A stretch of 64,000 nt of DNA from Ophiodon elongatus (lineage: Eukaryota; Chordata; Actinopteri; Perciformes; Hexagrammidae). Shown in pieces: positions 24,351 through 38,599 of this stretch. The stretch's first letter is position 1. Every line of letters starts with the position of its first letter. The notes under the pieces are model-generated. The model saw nothing but the letters and a program-made list of their open reading frames with translations, was not told the DNA's origin and did no database searches. The position numbers were made by a program, and so were the translations under genes. The DNA is taken from the NCBI GenBank assembly GCA_016806645.1, contig JACSYO010000506.1:2857001-2921000 (forward strand). The letters are read 5' to 3'.

Positions 24351-27300
24351 TTTGGCCATAACCAGTAACTACGAGTTAAGCCAAAAATGGGGGTTGAGAT
24401 TATTTAATTTATTGTCAACACACATTACCTTTATGAATGATCACCAAGCCATGTTTTTAAATACGTATTTGGAAAGTATACAATTCTTAAAACATGGATA
24501 CTGCATTGTTTTACTAAGAAAACTTGCTCAGACGGGTGTTTTACAACATTTACCGGACTTATGTAAAGCAAAATGGAGTGCTATTGAGCAGATCACAGTG
24601 AAGCGGAACAGAGTACAGCTTTGTGTCTTTACGTCCCTTTAAAGAAACATTTACAGTACTTGCAGCTTCCGTCACAGGCTGTTTATGCACATTAGTAAAC
24701 ATCTCATCATTTTTTCCTTTTCAAGTTGTTCCTTCACATTAATTATGAGAAAGAGATTGAGGCTGAATTAAGTCAGAAAGAATATTCTTAATAATTATCA
24801 CTTGATAATTATGTTGAAACAAATGTTAGGTGACAAAAAGCATACGTTCATTTAAACAAAAAGGGTAATGAGGCCTAATGCAGCCATTTAATTCCCTGCA
24901 AGGTAATAAGATACTCCATTGCTGGAAACAGCACAAATGGCTACTAGTTCCACTATGCGTCGGATGAAAACAACGTCCTCCTCACATAATGGTAATGGTG
25001 TGAAATCAAGACAGCCAACTGTGTCTCTGCCCTTTTGCTAACTAACTTTTATGCTTAACTATACCCCGACCTCAAACCAAACAAAATCAAATCTGGTGTC
25101 TCCAAGAAATAAAAAGGCCAAATAAAATTGTTGCATTTGGTCTTAATTGCCACCGTGCGGGCATGCTGGCCAGCACAACACATTAGAGATGTTTTCACCA
25201 CGTTGTTCATAGTTTTCATGTCATCTATACATCATCTTGTTAGCCCCCTGATTGAATTTTGTTATAGGCTGAGAGTCATGGAGGAAAATAAAAGAAAGAA
25301 ACAGAGCAGACTGAAGTACCAACGACAGGACAAAATTAGAGTCAAATAGATTAGAATACGGATAGTATAATAAAACTGTGGAATAAGGAAACTTAGAGTA
25401 AGCAGAATTAAAAGTTGACTACAGTTAAGTAGGGTTTTAAAGCGCAGAATACAATTACAGTAATATGGAGGAGTGCACACAGCAGTACATTTCAGGATAC
25501 TTTAACAGCCATAACATCATTTAGCTGTATGACCGCATCTCGGTGCAGGTGCAGTATATAGGATTGACCCCTGGATGTGGGAAGGATTTCTTATACACAG
25601 CTGAGATAGAGCATATCCCAGGCCTCTCTGAATACCTCTGCATATATACGGTGCACATCAGCACCGCTGACAAAACACACAATGTTCTTGCATATGCTGG
25701 CATATAATGAATGTCGACTCACATACATGCACATGCACCCACCTAAACATGCACATACTGCATCATATTGAAATGAAAGGATGCGTCCATCAATATATGG
25801 ACAAACACACACATACACACACACACACACACACACGGGCATGTACAGGCTAAGCAGCTGATGACCCTCGGCTAGCTTCCCTTATCAGTATAAGCCGGTC
25901 CTGGCTTAAGGATAAGCAAAAGGAAACCACTGGAACTGACACTTTGGATAGATTTAGGGAAAAAACTGTAATGTACAATTTCTGCAACCATAAATGATTA
26001 ACTGTGCTATTTCACAACGTATAATATAGTTGCCTCGTAAACACATAGTGTTAAACATTTGTGATTCGAGATGTGTTTTGGCTGTGTGTGCACGGTTTAT
26101 GATATTCAAATATATTGTAAATTGCACCCGCAGGGCTATGGAGAGTGTTTCCCCTCACAATGACACTTTTTATTACAACCCGCTGAAAAGGAAGTAGTCA
26201 AGGGCTTCTTTCGCCCAGGAGGTTTTAAATCTTACATTCGTGTATTAAGTTTGCCAAAGACAGATCAGTCAGTGGATTGAATCAGAGGAGTAAAAACTGT
26301 CCACAAATTTCTCAGCCACTTAAATCCCACACAGGCAGAACTCGCCAAAGCATCAGCAGCCAGTGGTGAACTGGCAAATCCTTTTTTTCTTCTACCTCCC
26401 GCAGCTTAGGGCTGCAGAGCGGCGGGCTACGGCGTGCGTCTTTATGGTATTCACACACACACACGCACACACACGCACACACACACACACACGCACACAC
26501 ACACACACACGGATGAGACGGCCTCTGGGGCGGTCTGCTCGCAGGTAGGGTTGCGTGTGTGTTCATGTGTGTCTTCCCGTGTGTCCATGTAGGACTGCAT
26601 ATGAACGCACTTGTGTGACATGCGTGCACGCCTGCATGAATTAATATGCGCGTATACACCCATCGGAGTGTGCTTCTGTGCGAGACTCCAGCGCCATTTC
26701 CTGGTGCCTGGCTCAGCGCTGATAAGGAAGCGATCCTCTCCAGACTTAAATGCATCGCAAATTGAAGAGACAATTAGTGCTGTGTTGTTTTACAATCAAT
26801 AAAGTTGCTGCAGCATAGAAAACCCTATTGAATTAGTATGACGACAGGTCAGTTGTTGTCACTGTGGCCACTTAAACGAGTGCTTTTGAAACAGGTTTGC
26901 CAAGAAAGAATTGAGGTGTTCTTACTAAATCGTGTATTTATCCCACTGCCATTTAGTAATTTATGTGCTTCAAACTGGCAGCTTGACGCTTGATTTATCC
27001 ATCGCTAGCCTGAATATCCAACATTAATCTCTTGTGTTGGGCAGTCCCCCTTGTCTCATTAATTGTCAGCAAAGGCCACCTCCCCACACACTTTTATAAC
27101 AGAAGCGCACCAAATATCACCCTGGCTGCTTTCTGTGGTTCTGAAAACAACAGGCCCCATTTGTCATCGGAGTTGCACTCCATCAGATACCAATCCATCT
27201 CCCCTTCCTAAAACACCAGCTTGTTCTCTCTACTTCTTCAGCCCCACGTAAGAGTGCCTTCCTCCTTTTCCTCCACATCCCTCCTTTTGTTCCCCTCCAC

Positions 27301-29613
27301 ATTTACTTCATTTGTTCTCCCCCGCCCCGCCGGCTAAGATCAAGCTGTGAATTACAAAAGTCCTTGAGAAATCTTGATTCAGACGATCCGGTGTCAGCTC
27401 CGCGGCCCTCCCGTTTCCCCTTGTGATCACTGCCCGTCCATCTATTACTCCCCTTTAGGCACCTCCCCCTTTTCGCTCCTTTTCTTCCTCATCACCAGCT
27501 CCTCTAATACTAAATCACCTCCCAACATTTATCTCAGGTTGCAGTACGGAGGGAGAAGAAAATCAAAGTCGAAAGAAAGAAAAATAATTCCAATGTAATA
27601 TAATATAATATAAAAATATGTCATCTGCCACCAGGGAGAGTAATGCAAAATCTTCAGGTTTCCACATTTTTGCTCTATACTGCAATGGCACCACATAAAA
27701 TGTTTTTTTTTGTTGACAATGATCCTTTCACCCCTTAATGACAAGCCGCGACCTAAATCGAGGAACATTTTCAACTTCTCAAATTTATTTAATGAAAAGA
27801 TGGTGCAGTTTGAACCTGAGATAGTACAGAATATGTATGCCAACACAAAAACAAGTTTAACGATGAACCAAAACGACAAGCTGGTGGCGATGCTAGAGGG
27901 GGAACTATTACCTTTTACACTCAATTAGCTGCATTTTAATTAAAAACCAAAAAGTGCATCTTCAGGACACCAGGTATTACAACATATATAACAATTAGAA
28001 AACAGGTCACGGTGTTCTTCTATGCTGTAAAATGGCGGGGGTACATGAAGATTTAAAAAAAATTATATTTAAAATTAGCATCGATTCAAAAATCCTTTAA
28101 AAATATTTATTTAATCCATTTTCAATAAAATATAAGTGTAAGTTCATAAGCTGAATTTTATATTCAGTAGGCTATTCAATTTCATTATCCTAAAAAGCCA
28201 AAGTCTCCCCCAAATCAGGATGGTTTGACCCAACCTGGCACACGCCCCCTGTCATCACCTGTCAATCACCGCCGCCTTGAAAAACTCAAACAAAGTGGAA
28301 CGTAGCAGCAATGCTGCTGAAAACATGGAGGACAAGAGCAAAACATGTCGAAACAAGAGCCGGCAAAAAAGTGTGAATAGACGACACTCCGCTGTATAAG
28401 AAATCCCCTTCAAAATAAAAACCACAGGACAAAAAATTAAAATAAAAAAAAAGATTTTAATCCAATTTATCAGTTGAGAATCACTGTAATATACAATACG
28501 ACTGAAAAGGTATAGGAAGAAGCATAATGCTTATATATTCCTATCATAACTTCTTATCAACTAAGTACCCCCCCCCCCCCACACACACACACACACCTCC
28601 ACACAATAAGATATATAAGGAAGTATAAGTGAGAAATAAATGATATGCAAGGCCTTCATTGCAGTTTTCTTTTTTTACATGTGTAAGAGTGCCACTAATA
28701 TGCTGCATGAATGAGTCACAGCTGTAAAACAAGGCCAGGCAACCAAAATGCTGCAGGGATCCCCAAAGTATGGATGTGTAGTTATTGACAAGCCTCTTAA
28801 CTGATGAAAACATCAGAGGTCATCAGTTTATAAAACGCTCCAATAGAGTTTTAGTTCGCCAAGTGCATCTTCCAGGACGAGAATTAAATACAAACTCTGA
28901 TGTCTTATCCGGGGACACATCCAGCCTCTATATCAAATGGGTTTTGAGCCAAGAGGGAACCGGTCATACTTGGTCGGCATAATCTATTCCAGAGACAAAA
29001 AATGAAGAGAGGGAGGAAGTTGGCAGCAGAGTGAAGTGCAGAGAAAGAGAGGAAATGAAGGATCGTAACCATTCCTCTATCCGTTCCTGTCTTGACCCAC
29101 TGGGTTTTTCACTCATTCCTCCTCTCTTGCAGGTTGTTTGACGGACAAGCCTCTGCAATTACATAAAGGTGTAGTGAAATGTGTCGGCCGTCTTTTCTGG
29201 CGGACTGATGTCAACCTCACTCTCGTGTGACACGCGGTTTGGGTGACAAACGGCCCCGGGGCGTGCCAGCCAGAGCAATGAGGGGCAGAGGGAGGCATCG
29301 GGGCCATTTTGATATTAAGATGATGGAGACGCTGCTCCGGTTTTCTACACCATGGCCCCGAGCCAGATTGCTTCTTTAGAGAAATGAATTAAGCTCAACG
29401 TCCCTCCACAGGAGACAGGAAGTTAACAGAAGTGAACAGAATGAAAACAAAACACACACACAGGTGCTGCTGTCCGCACAGAAATGATTGATGAGATGCG
29501 AGATCAGGATTTCCTTTGCCTGAATTACTCAGGCCTGTCCTGAAATGACAGTAGAGCAGCTCCTCGCTGCATTGTTTGGTATTCGCCTCCAAGCCTGGTA
29601 TATTTCATGTAAG

Positions 29614-29617
<4 letters not shown>

Positions 29618-29675
<58 letters not shown>
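29618..29675. repeat. (TG)n microsatellite
   Basis: A pure run of about 29 TG dinucleotides. Confidence 0.97.
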
Positions 29676-29677
<2 letters not shown>

Positions 29678-30427
29678 CTAATCTCCATTTATCCAGGGAA
29701 GGTTTGCTCAGCACTCAGGCTCTTTTTGCAGTAACCCTCTGCTTCACATTTCTATAGCTAGTTAAACATTCACATCGAGGCATACTTAAGAACAATTAGA
29801 GTTATAAACTGTCAAATACACACCTGACGAATGCCTCGGGACATTTTGATAGTAGCTGTGACGGGGAAAGGAGAGCACATACTTTTTCATTTTTGCCGCC
29901 TGGGTATCCCGCCTCGTCTTGCAATCTCAAGCGGCGACTCTCCATATTCAAACGCATCCACAAATGTGACATTACGCAATCATCGCAGTCGCTTCGGGAC
30001 GGGCCTGAAGGGAGCGTGTTTTTATTGGCTGGAACTGGGTGACAAAGCCAGTCTGATCTTAAAGCGTGTGGTGGAAAAAGTCATTAGGATTAAAGGCCCA
30101 ATCAGATGCTAATCAGCTGATCTTGGGGGACAAAACGGGGTCTTGTTTGCCTGTTACAGTTGGAGCTCGACAAATAAGACAGGAAGTAGGAGGACGATTC
30201 ATCCACACATGCACGTACTGTATGCACGCACACAAACACAGACGCACACAAACGGCATAAGAGGGCAGGTGTACTAGATGCCCCACCATGGCTGACTGAC
30301 TAGCTGACTGGCAAGGTCACACAGATTTTGGATGAGTATGCGAGTATGCTGGGCATCACTGAACCCACCACTGACAGGGGAAGAGGAGGATGCACGTGCA
30401 CACTTGCAAACACACACACAGGCCTGT

Positions 30428-30506
30428 TGGGGGGGGGGGGGTCTCTCTCTCTCGCCTTCTCTTTCTCTCTCTCTCTCTCTCTCAGTCACTTCTAGGCACA
30501 AACAAC

Positions 30507-30561
<55 letters not shown>
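30428..30561. repeat. Poly(G)-(CT)n-(CA)n compound repeat
   Basis: A G run of about 14 bases leads into a CT tract (about 30442-30482). After 29 bp of unique sequence comes a pure (CA)n run of about 25 units (30512-30561). Confidence 0.95.
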
Positions 30562-30565
<4 letters not shown>

Positions 30566-31767
30566 TGCACAAGGGCAAAGAAGCCTCCATGATTAAATTG
30601 GTTTATTTAAGAGGGGGAACGCGGGGTTGGCAGTCAGGGAGCAAAGGCAGATAGGGGGTAAATACATTTAAATGCATTTCTATGCTGAAGCATACATATG
30701 GAATAGGTTGCAATGAATGCAAGTTGTTAAGCAAAGAAGCAGGATAAAAGAGGCAGAGGAACATAGAAAAGCACCACGAGAAAGCGCTGATAAGAAGGTG
30801 GGCAGTAAAATAAATATTTGCAAGTTATTTAACATAAACCAGCTCAAGCACATTACAGTAACATGTAGACACAAGCAAACGCAAACACACAAACACACAC
30901 AGGCACACACACACACTCCAGTGAGAGAGACAAGCTGGTGGTTAAGACTAAAGCGGTTCCCAACTGCCTCTTTGACAGGCAGCTAAACTGCATTAGCAGA
31001 AACAATGGAGCACTCAATCTCTTCCACGTTCCCCGGAGAGTCCCAGAGAGGGAGAGAGGGGTAGCGGGGTGAGAGGAAAGAGATTTTGCCTAATATACGT
31101 AGGGAGGCTGGGGCTTTGGCATGACCCGGTTTCCAACGTGGCTGTCTGTCAGCTGGTAATTGAGGAATAGCAAGGTATAGGCCGGTGCCGGAGTCAGTGG
31201 ATAAGTAATGATCTTCTTGGGTCATTGACCCCCGTCCATTATAGTTAATCTAATCTGAAAAATAAATAATGAAATCCACCTATGAGGCGATCCTGGAACG
31301 GTTCAGCGCTCTCGCCAGTGTGTCAGCACTCATTCTAAGAAGTGTCTTAAAAGGCAGCAAAAGCCGGTTGATTCCCACAGACCGGGCACAGCTGTTGTGA
31401 GAGCCTGAATGACCGAGGAATCTGTCCGTCAGTCCTGCTGTCTGCTTCAAAGCACTACGAATTAATTTTTTTTTCTTTTTTTTGCAACGCGGAATAAACT
31501 CTAAACACTGGCATATGATCGTTTGCCCAGTCAATTGTTATTTTCCATTTATTTCCACTGCAGCAATTTTTTTTAAATGCTGTACTTTACTTGATTTTAT
31601 GAATCCATATGTGAATGCTACAAATATGGGTGCTGAAGACTGCTGTGTGTGCTGTGTGTGACAGCAGTGCCCCCCCACCCCGCAACACAGAAAAGACCTG
31701 TTCTGAGGTTACACTCCTGTAGGGAATTTGTGTATAGCGGGAAATTTGGGAGGGTCTGTGTTTACCT

Positions 31768-31996
31768 CTGGACTCGGACACCATAGGTACTGAATATTTA
31801 TTGAGCACAAGACTCAAACCTTTGGCGTTAACTTCAAATGGGCCTCAAATGACCTCCACTGAAGGTGTTTCCAAGTTCGTCTGGACTCAGACGCCGAGGT
31901 ACCGAATAGTTATTGTGCACAAGACGTCAAACTTTCGAAGTTAACTTCTATCAAGCCCTAAATAACCTCCACTGAAGTTTTTTTCCAAGTTCATTC
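31768..31996. repeat. Diverged two-copy tandem duplication, 113-bp unit
   Basis: Unit 1 (31768-31880) and unit 2 (31881-31996) share, in the same order, CTGGACTC(G/A)GAC, GGTAC(T/C)GAATA, TTATTG(A/T)GCACAAGAC, GTTAACTTC, ACCTCCACTGAAG and TTTCCAAGTTC. The copies differ at many positions, so the duplication is old. It is non-coding as far as I can see. Confidence 0.9.
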
Positions 31997-32429
31997 TACA
32001 GTATGTCCATCTTCCCTTCTTGTAAAGCACTTCGTTCTGCATTTCTTGTATGTATGAAAAGGCATATTACAAATAAAGTGTATTGCTATTATTATTCAAA
32101 CCACCCAGCAGACACGCAGTGACTGTAGCACACGTTTGGCAATTGCATGCCTGACTGTTTGGTGCAGGGAATTCAACGCACAGTGACTTTATCATGGCTG
32201 CAACTGAAAATGAGATTGATGGGAGCAGTGAGAGAGAACCAAAGCGTAAAGGTGTGAGCCATAAAACCAGAGCAATGAGCTGAAAGACACTGAAACACTT
32301 CATAGAGCTGAAGGGAACTGCAGATCTAAATTATATTCTTAATGGGTTCATCATCTTTCACATTATATAATCCCTTGACCCATTGTTAATATGACAATAT
32401 TAATTGAACGAGTTCAAATATTTAAGGAG

Positions 32430-32660
32430 ATAGTCCCGCGCTTATTTGCTCTACGAGATGAGATGTGGAAGAATTAACTAAAGGCGCTGGAGTCTGTGTG
32501 AAGCTTAGCTTAGCATAAAGAATGGAGGCAGAAGGGGCCACTGACCTGGCTCTGCCCAAAGTGTCCTCTAAAACTGACAAATGTAAGGAGGTTGTCTCAT
32601 TTATTTAGCCTATAGATAAACAATAGATAGATGGTTTGAGGTTTTCGGGATAAGTTATGA
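32430..32660 (+). mobile_element. Degenerate dispersed repeat fragment
   Basis: The segment AAGCTTAGCTTAGCATAAAG followed by GACCTGGCTCTGCCCAAAG matches a motif pair common in teleost interspersed repeats, the same general family as 24110-24350. The ends are not defined. Confidence 0.4.
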
Positions 32661-33276
32661 TTAGTTAGACAGTAAAGTTGCCAGGTTTGGTATCATCACG
32701 CTTATACAGAGACGACAACGGAAAGTTGCGCTCACTGAGTCTGGCAACACGGCAAAGCCAAAGATGCTACAAAAAAGTACAAACTTTTTTTGAATTTCTT
32801 TTTATTTATGGCTTAAACAAACATGATCAGGTTTCTAAATAAGCTTTAGAGTTGTGGCTGTATAGGCATTATTATTTTTTATCTTCAAACAGAGCAGGGT
32901 TCAGCGTTACGCCCACACAGACGTGAGGTTGATATCAGTCTTTTGATATCTTTCTCAGAAAGAAAATGAATAAATCTTGCACACAGTACTGGCCCAAGTT
33001 AAACCCGGTCCAGTACTGCAGAGCCTCTCATCGAGATGATATACAAGTCATGACGCAACTCCCTCTCTCTCTCTCTCTCCCTCTCTCTCTCTCTGCCCGA
33101 CACATTCCCATCTCCTATATTAGATAATACACAGCCCACCATGTAAAGAGCAATAGATTATTCTATTCTTGGTGACAACAGAGGAGAAAGGGGGAGTGAA
33201 GGAGGATTATAAAGAGGAAAATGATGAGGAGGCTAATTTAAGTAGTTTGAAAATGCTGGAGAGAGAATAAGAGAGG

Positions 33277-33280
<4 letters not shown>

Positions 33281-33333
<53 letters not shown>
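33281..33333. repeat. (GA)n microsatellite
   Basis: About 26 GA dinucleotides, followed by G-rich interrupted repeats to about 33350. Confidence 0.95.
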
Positions 33334-33341
<8 letters not shown>

Positions 33342-35634
33342 GGAGGGGGAAGGCTTAATGGAAATAAGTGTATGTGGTAAGGTGCCAACTGTCGCGAGTT
33401 TTGAAATACGTTTATGGAAGAAAAAAACACGTTTTAGTACATGTATTTTGGAAAACAAAATGCCTCTTTCCTAATCCACTCTTCTCACCCCTGCTACTGG
33501 CATAAATCTCTCCCCAGCAGTAATGAACTATTACGATTACTGAGAGTATATTTACCGTGTTGACAGAGGCTACACTCCTCAGTCCCGGAGGACCAGAATG
33601 AGTTATGCATCACCTTCTTTTTCACTCTTCTCCCCGGCCTCCGTCTGTCTCGCCGTTTCTACTTGTGACTCTCGTTCTCTCACTTAGCCATATGGGGAAT
33701 GACACATGTATCTCTCATCCTCTCCCACAGAGCAACAGGGCTGTGCGACTGTTATGTTCTGTGCGGTACATAGTTAGCAGAGCCTGTGGTGATGTATTGA
33801 GCGTAATGGCCAACAGTGTTTGTTGAGATTAATTGATACTAATGGCTAACACGGTTAGCGGTGAGTGATGGCTGCTCCACTGCGGAGACACTGGAGGTTT
33901 GGACACAAATCAAGTTGCGACTCGGCTTCCACTGCAGCAACACGCTCCGTCTGCTCTGTCATCCACGGAGCCGTCGGAGACATAAGAGGTATGTGCGTGG
34001 GACCATAAAGCAGCAATCCGGACACGAGTTCGCCGCTTTGCTGGAGTCTTTTGTTCCAAATTGTGACATCCACAGTTTGACAACCTAATTGCGAAAAAAA
34101 CGATTGTTCAAATCAAATTAACTCTCGAGTATTAGCTCTGTCTTTATGTGGTAAATTGAGATGCGCCCACAGTTTTAGAAGTAAAAGAACAACAAAAAAC
34201 AAATGCAGGGTACCATCTAAAAGGTTACCTCCTCTGAAAAATGAAGATGGCATGCAAAGTTTCACGTACGATAGTCGCCCAGACGGTGCATCCGGGATGG
34301 CAAACAGGTGGCCGGCAGCTTAGACAGCAACATTGCGACAGGAAGTGAAGTTGAACGACGCCTCTGCATATTGCACGAGAGAAGATGCAAGTGTAATCCA
34401 TCTTAATCGTGTGTATGTAAAATCCAGTGTCGAACACGAGACAGACACAAAGCGAGGGATATAAAATCATTTTCAACAAGAAAGAAACCTAAATTTGGAT
34501 GAAAGCTCTGAGCTGAGAGAGGATTTCCTTTACTCTGACTTTGACTCTTACTTTAATGTGTGACAATGCCTCACATTCAAATATGGACATGTCAGCAAAA
34601 ACCATGCCAACATTCCTCCAATACGCAGCCATCAGTTTTTCTCGAGAGGAATGACTGACAACCGTCTATTTCTTTGTGAACTACATGCTGTCGAATGTCC
34701 ACCAGACCCACTGAAGCCCAACGGAGACCAAAAAAACCTGCAAGTTGAATTGATTTCGTTTCACATTATGAGAAACACTAATTACCCTAAATCAGACACC
34801 AAGTACTTAAAAGAAGTGCCTGCTCGAACACCTTTCCAGACCAGATGATCTTATGTGTTGTGAAGAAGTACACGTTGAATATACAGTTTTTTTTTCTCTC
34901 AACGGATCAACCGCGTAGCACTTCAGCAGCAACCTCATTAGTTCAAGTCACGTCCCTGTTGCACTGTATCATAAACTGATCCTCCTCTCCTCGGCGTCTG
35001 CCTCTTGTTAATCACAGAATGTGACTTGACAACTATTTGAAAAAGTACCCATCATTCCCCGAGGCCAGGATGACTCATCCAGTGTGGCTGCCACTCCATC
35101 ACAGTGGGCTGGCCTAAAAAGGTTCCCCTCTTCTCCCTCCAATCACTTTATCATTGCTCCTCTTCACCTCCCCGCTCATGACTCATTCTGTTCGACTGCG
35201 GCCCCAACCTCTGAACTGGACCACTAGTCCTGCTTTGCCGAGACAAAAGAGTGTCATTGCTCCTCATCTCTTTCAAATGCCTGACAGACAGCTCTGACAG
35301 CATGAAGGGTGGGAGAGGAGTCAGTCCACCGGGGCTTCCTCCCTCTCCCACGCCACAAGGTCTTAAACCTTCCGCTGTGTTCGGAGCCTCATCCACACAC
35401 ACACACACACACACTTACATTCCCCCGCCGCCTCCTCTTTCTAACCCCAGGAGGTCTAAAATCCCATCATCCCTCTATGTCAGCGTCGCTGTTGCAATCC
35501 CCCCCACAATTAGCATAATGTTCCCATTCCCTTGCCGCCTCACTCCTCCTGTATCAGACAAACTGCTCTGGGAATCATAGTGGGATATGCCCTGTTCATG
35601 CTCAGTCTACGTCTTATGACTTTCTCGCTATTAG

Positions 35635-35636
<2 letters not shown>

Positions 35637-35675
<39 letters not shown>

Positions 35676-35678
35676 CTC
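35637..35678. repeat. (CT)n microsatellite
   Basis: About 20 CT dinucleotides with one CG interruption near the end. Confidence 0.95.
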
Positions 35679-38311
35679 CTCGAATCCGTCTGTCAGAGTG
35701 TACAACTCTATTAGAGGTGCGAGTGAGAAAGGTTGCATTGAAAGGGAGACATGTATATGAATGAGATACAGTGTAATCTAATTTTTATGGCTGACTGACT
35801 CAACCAGTCAACTTTTCTTGCCTTTTTTTGCCTTTTTTTGCCTGTTTTTGCGTTTAGTTTATCTTTTACTTCGTTGACACTTGACACACCCTGCGTGCCT
35901 ATAAACCAACAGTAGACACAGCCCTCAGTGACAGCGACCACAAACACACAGATAATGAACATCCATGCTGGAGTGTCAGCTGGTGCTGGCCTAAGGGCTT
36001 TAGGGCTGACCAGAGCCGTGGCAGGAGCTTGGAGATCGTGTGTTAGAGCTTTCTAATTGCCCAAACTCCAGTAAGTGCCCCCAGCTCTCCATCTAAGCAG
36101 CTGACTTGAATAAAACTCATCTTCAGTCAAAAAACATAATGAGGCTACACTGAACTCAGTACGGATCCACAGTAAAAGTCACGATTGATACTCTTCAATT
36201 GAAGGCTTTCACTGTGAAGCTGCTGCTGGAAATACTGACCATGTTATTAACAAGGTGCATGTGCTGTTACCACAAAACTGCTGGCTGCAACTTTCCGTCG
36301 CACTGATACATCGCAGTCTTTTGCTTTAGTTTTTTTTCTACTCAGTGCAGCTGGTTGAATAATATATATATATTAGTCCGCCTGTTACATTTTCATAGGT
36401 AAGGTAAGGTAAGGTTCTACTGTTGGGATACACTACTGAAGTGGAAAAAAAATACAGGCACTCCAAGCAACTTGCAAAGACCTATCATTTTTGCTAGATG
36501 CATTCAGAACAATATTGCCTTTTTGGATATCCGATTCTCGTCAAGATTCGTCTGTCAACATGACAAAACAAATCAGAACTGAAAACCCCAGATCACTTGC
36601 TTTCACGTGTTTAAATATTCATAACGCGTACCTGATCTGAATCCCATTTAAAATCCCATTGTCACTTTTACCAGGCGGTGTAAACACTGCCTTATGACCA
36701 GACAAACAGCAGGACACCAGAGCAATGGGCAGAACATGAGAGGAAGAATTGGGCCAAGCATGGCAGTTACAGTCAGTGACCTTGTGGAACCATCTGAAAT
36801 GTTGGTCTCTGTCTTCCTCTCAGACTGATTGCTATGCTGCTGCCACATCACTGGACTGATGTGACTGATGGAGGACTTACTTAACTCCATCCAGCAAGGA
36901 CAGGAATAAGGAAACATTATGTCCTTTAACACCTGAATGTCAACCGTGGACTACTGTGCAATGTCGCCCTCTGTTGATAATTTGGAATATAGAGCAGTGA
37001 TTCCCAAATTTGGATTTTTAGGGACCACAACTATAACTATGGCGGACATAGCTCGGGTATTAAGAATAAAACAACCACCTTCCTCGCTGTAGCCTTGCGA
37101 GAATTAACCAGAAAGAGTACAAAACTCACACAGAACTGACCAACTATAAACAAACCACGGAGGGTGCAACAAACCTGACACATTACAGTTAGAATAAAAC
37201 ATCATCAAAAGCAGCCAACACAGATATGTAAAGACAATACAACGCCACAGCAGCTACAGCCCCCCAAACACGCTCGTAAAGCATTTTGTTGTTGTTGTGT
37301 GTTGTTGTGTTCACTTGCTGCACGGAGTTGTTTGCATTGGCGAACTTCTCCATAATCTGCTCCGAGTTATCTCATTCGTTCTCAAAGCAGGCCACTGAGC
37401 TCCTCACACTTTTCAAACGCATCAGAGCTGTCTGAGTCACTGCTGTCTCACCAGGGATTATTGTCACAAACAGCAGAAGGTAGAGTGCCTGAGCACATCA
37501 TGGACTGCACACGGTGTACCTCTAGGAAGAGACACCGCACCGCATTTCAGCTTTCAGCATTTTGGCAGAACAAGCGTGTGTCTGTAACTTCGTGGATGTG
37601 TTTGAGTCACTGAGCAAACCAAGGAGACGCAGCCCTTTGTTCACCCTGAAGCCGAATGCTAATATTAACCATTATCCATAATTACCTCATCCTTAATTAT
37701 ATTGCATTGTTGTGCTATCTTTTTGCTGTTAACAGACTGTTACCCCCCCCCCCACCCCCCACACCCCAACACACACACACACACACATACACACACACAC
37801 ACACTCACACACTCTGCCAGTGCAGGTAAATATTCCGAACACATTTTTCGGAATGTCAGCTGAGTTCAGGCACCTTTCTTTCTTCTTCATGAATTTTTCG
37901 CATGACTTTGTTTTTACTCTGTAACAGACTTGAAATGTGGCAAAGAAGGCTACATTACATGACAAATAATAAAAAAAAATACAGTACAGTAATAGTACAG
38001 CCACTCTAAAAGGCTACAAGTAGCCTACAGTATTTACAGTACATGTAACAACAACCACTCCACACACAAGTTCTGGTTTACGGGTCCAGAGTAGGTATGT
38101 TATAGAAAAGATTTATGAAATACAATCTGTCCAGTAGATGGCAGCAGATTTTTGGTTAAATTTCATCTGTTTCAGTCAACCCTGCACGGGCTGTATTGAA
38201 TCATTGAGTGCAAGGAAGGGGCAGTGCACAGCAGGTTTTGGGAGAGACAATAAAAGTGGGATGTGTTGTTTTCTCCCTTTTTTACATTTTTTTGTCCGTC
38301 TCTAAGTTTCT

Positions 38312-38373
38312 GATTGGTCGTCACTTTTAGAGTAGTTTTTTTTTTTTTCCTTACTGAACTTTCCCCTATAAAA
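38312..38373 (+). promoter_or_regulatory. cldn11 core promoter: inverted CCAAT box and TATA box
   Basis: GATTGG (38312-38317, an inverted CCAAT box) lies 50 bp before TATAAAA (38367-38373). A start site about 30 bp downstream of the TATA box would be near 38397-38405, giving a 5'UTR of about 200 bases before the ATG at 38600 with no intervening intron needed. The assignment rests on motif quality, spacing and position. Confidence 0.6.
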
Positions 38374-38599
38374 CCTATGATGCTGTGAAAGCTTCATTCT
38401 TCTGTGCAACACAGCTCAATTGATGGACTTACCGAATTGCGAGGGAAAAGTAAACTTTAACACTGGATTAACTTGTGCGGTGGAATATCAATTATCAAAT
38501 TAAAGTTGGTCCATTTCGTTAATCACTCTCAACTGAAGTGCTCAGCTTTGTAACGGTTTCTGAACCCGGGATAAGTGGTCTTTGCGCACAGTTTGCGCC

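Larger units (their letters stand above)
24351..31767. other. Gene-free stretch with microsatellites and unique blocks
   Basis: No gene seen. Simple repeats are (CA)n at 25803-25836 and 26452-26511, poly(C)/(CA)n at 28568-28597, (TG)n at 29618-29675, and poly(G), (CT)n and (CA)n between 30428 and 30561. Unique blocks at about 26,690-27,060, 29,120-29,330 and 29,830-30,130 look like possible conserved non-coding sequence. Open frames are short or derive from repeats. Confidence 0.4.
31997..38311. other. Gene-free stretch upstream of cldn11
   Basis: No gene seen. It holds a degenerate family-C-like repeat at about 32430-32660, (CT)n near 33061-33095, (GA)n at 33281-33333, (CT)n at 35637-35678, three copies of a 10-bp unit CCTTTTTTTG at 35821-35850, a hAT-like terminal motif at 36995-37013, and poly(C)/(CA)n at 37743-37812. 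Regulatory sequence for cldn11 may lie in the last kilobase. Confidence 0.4.
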
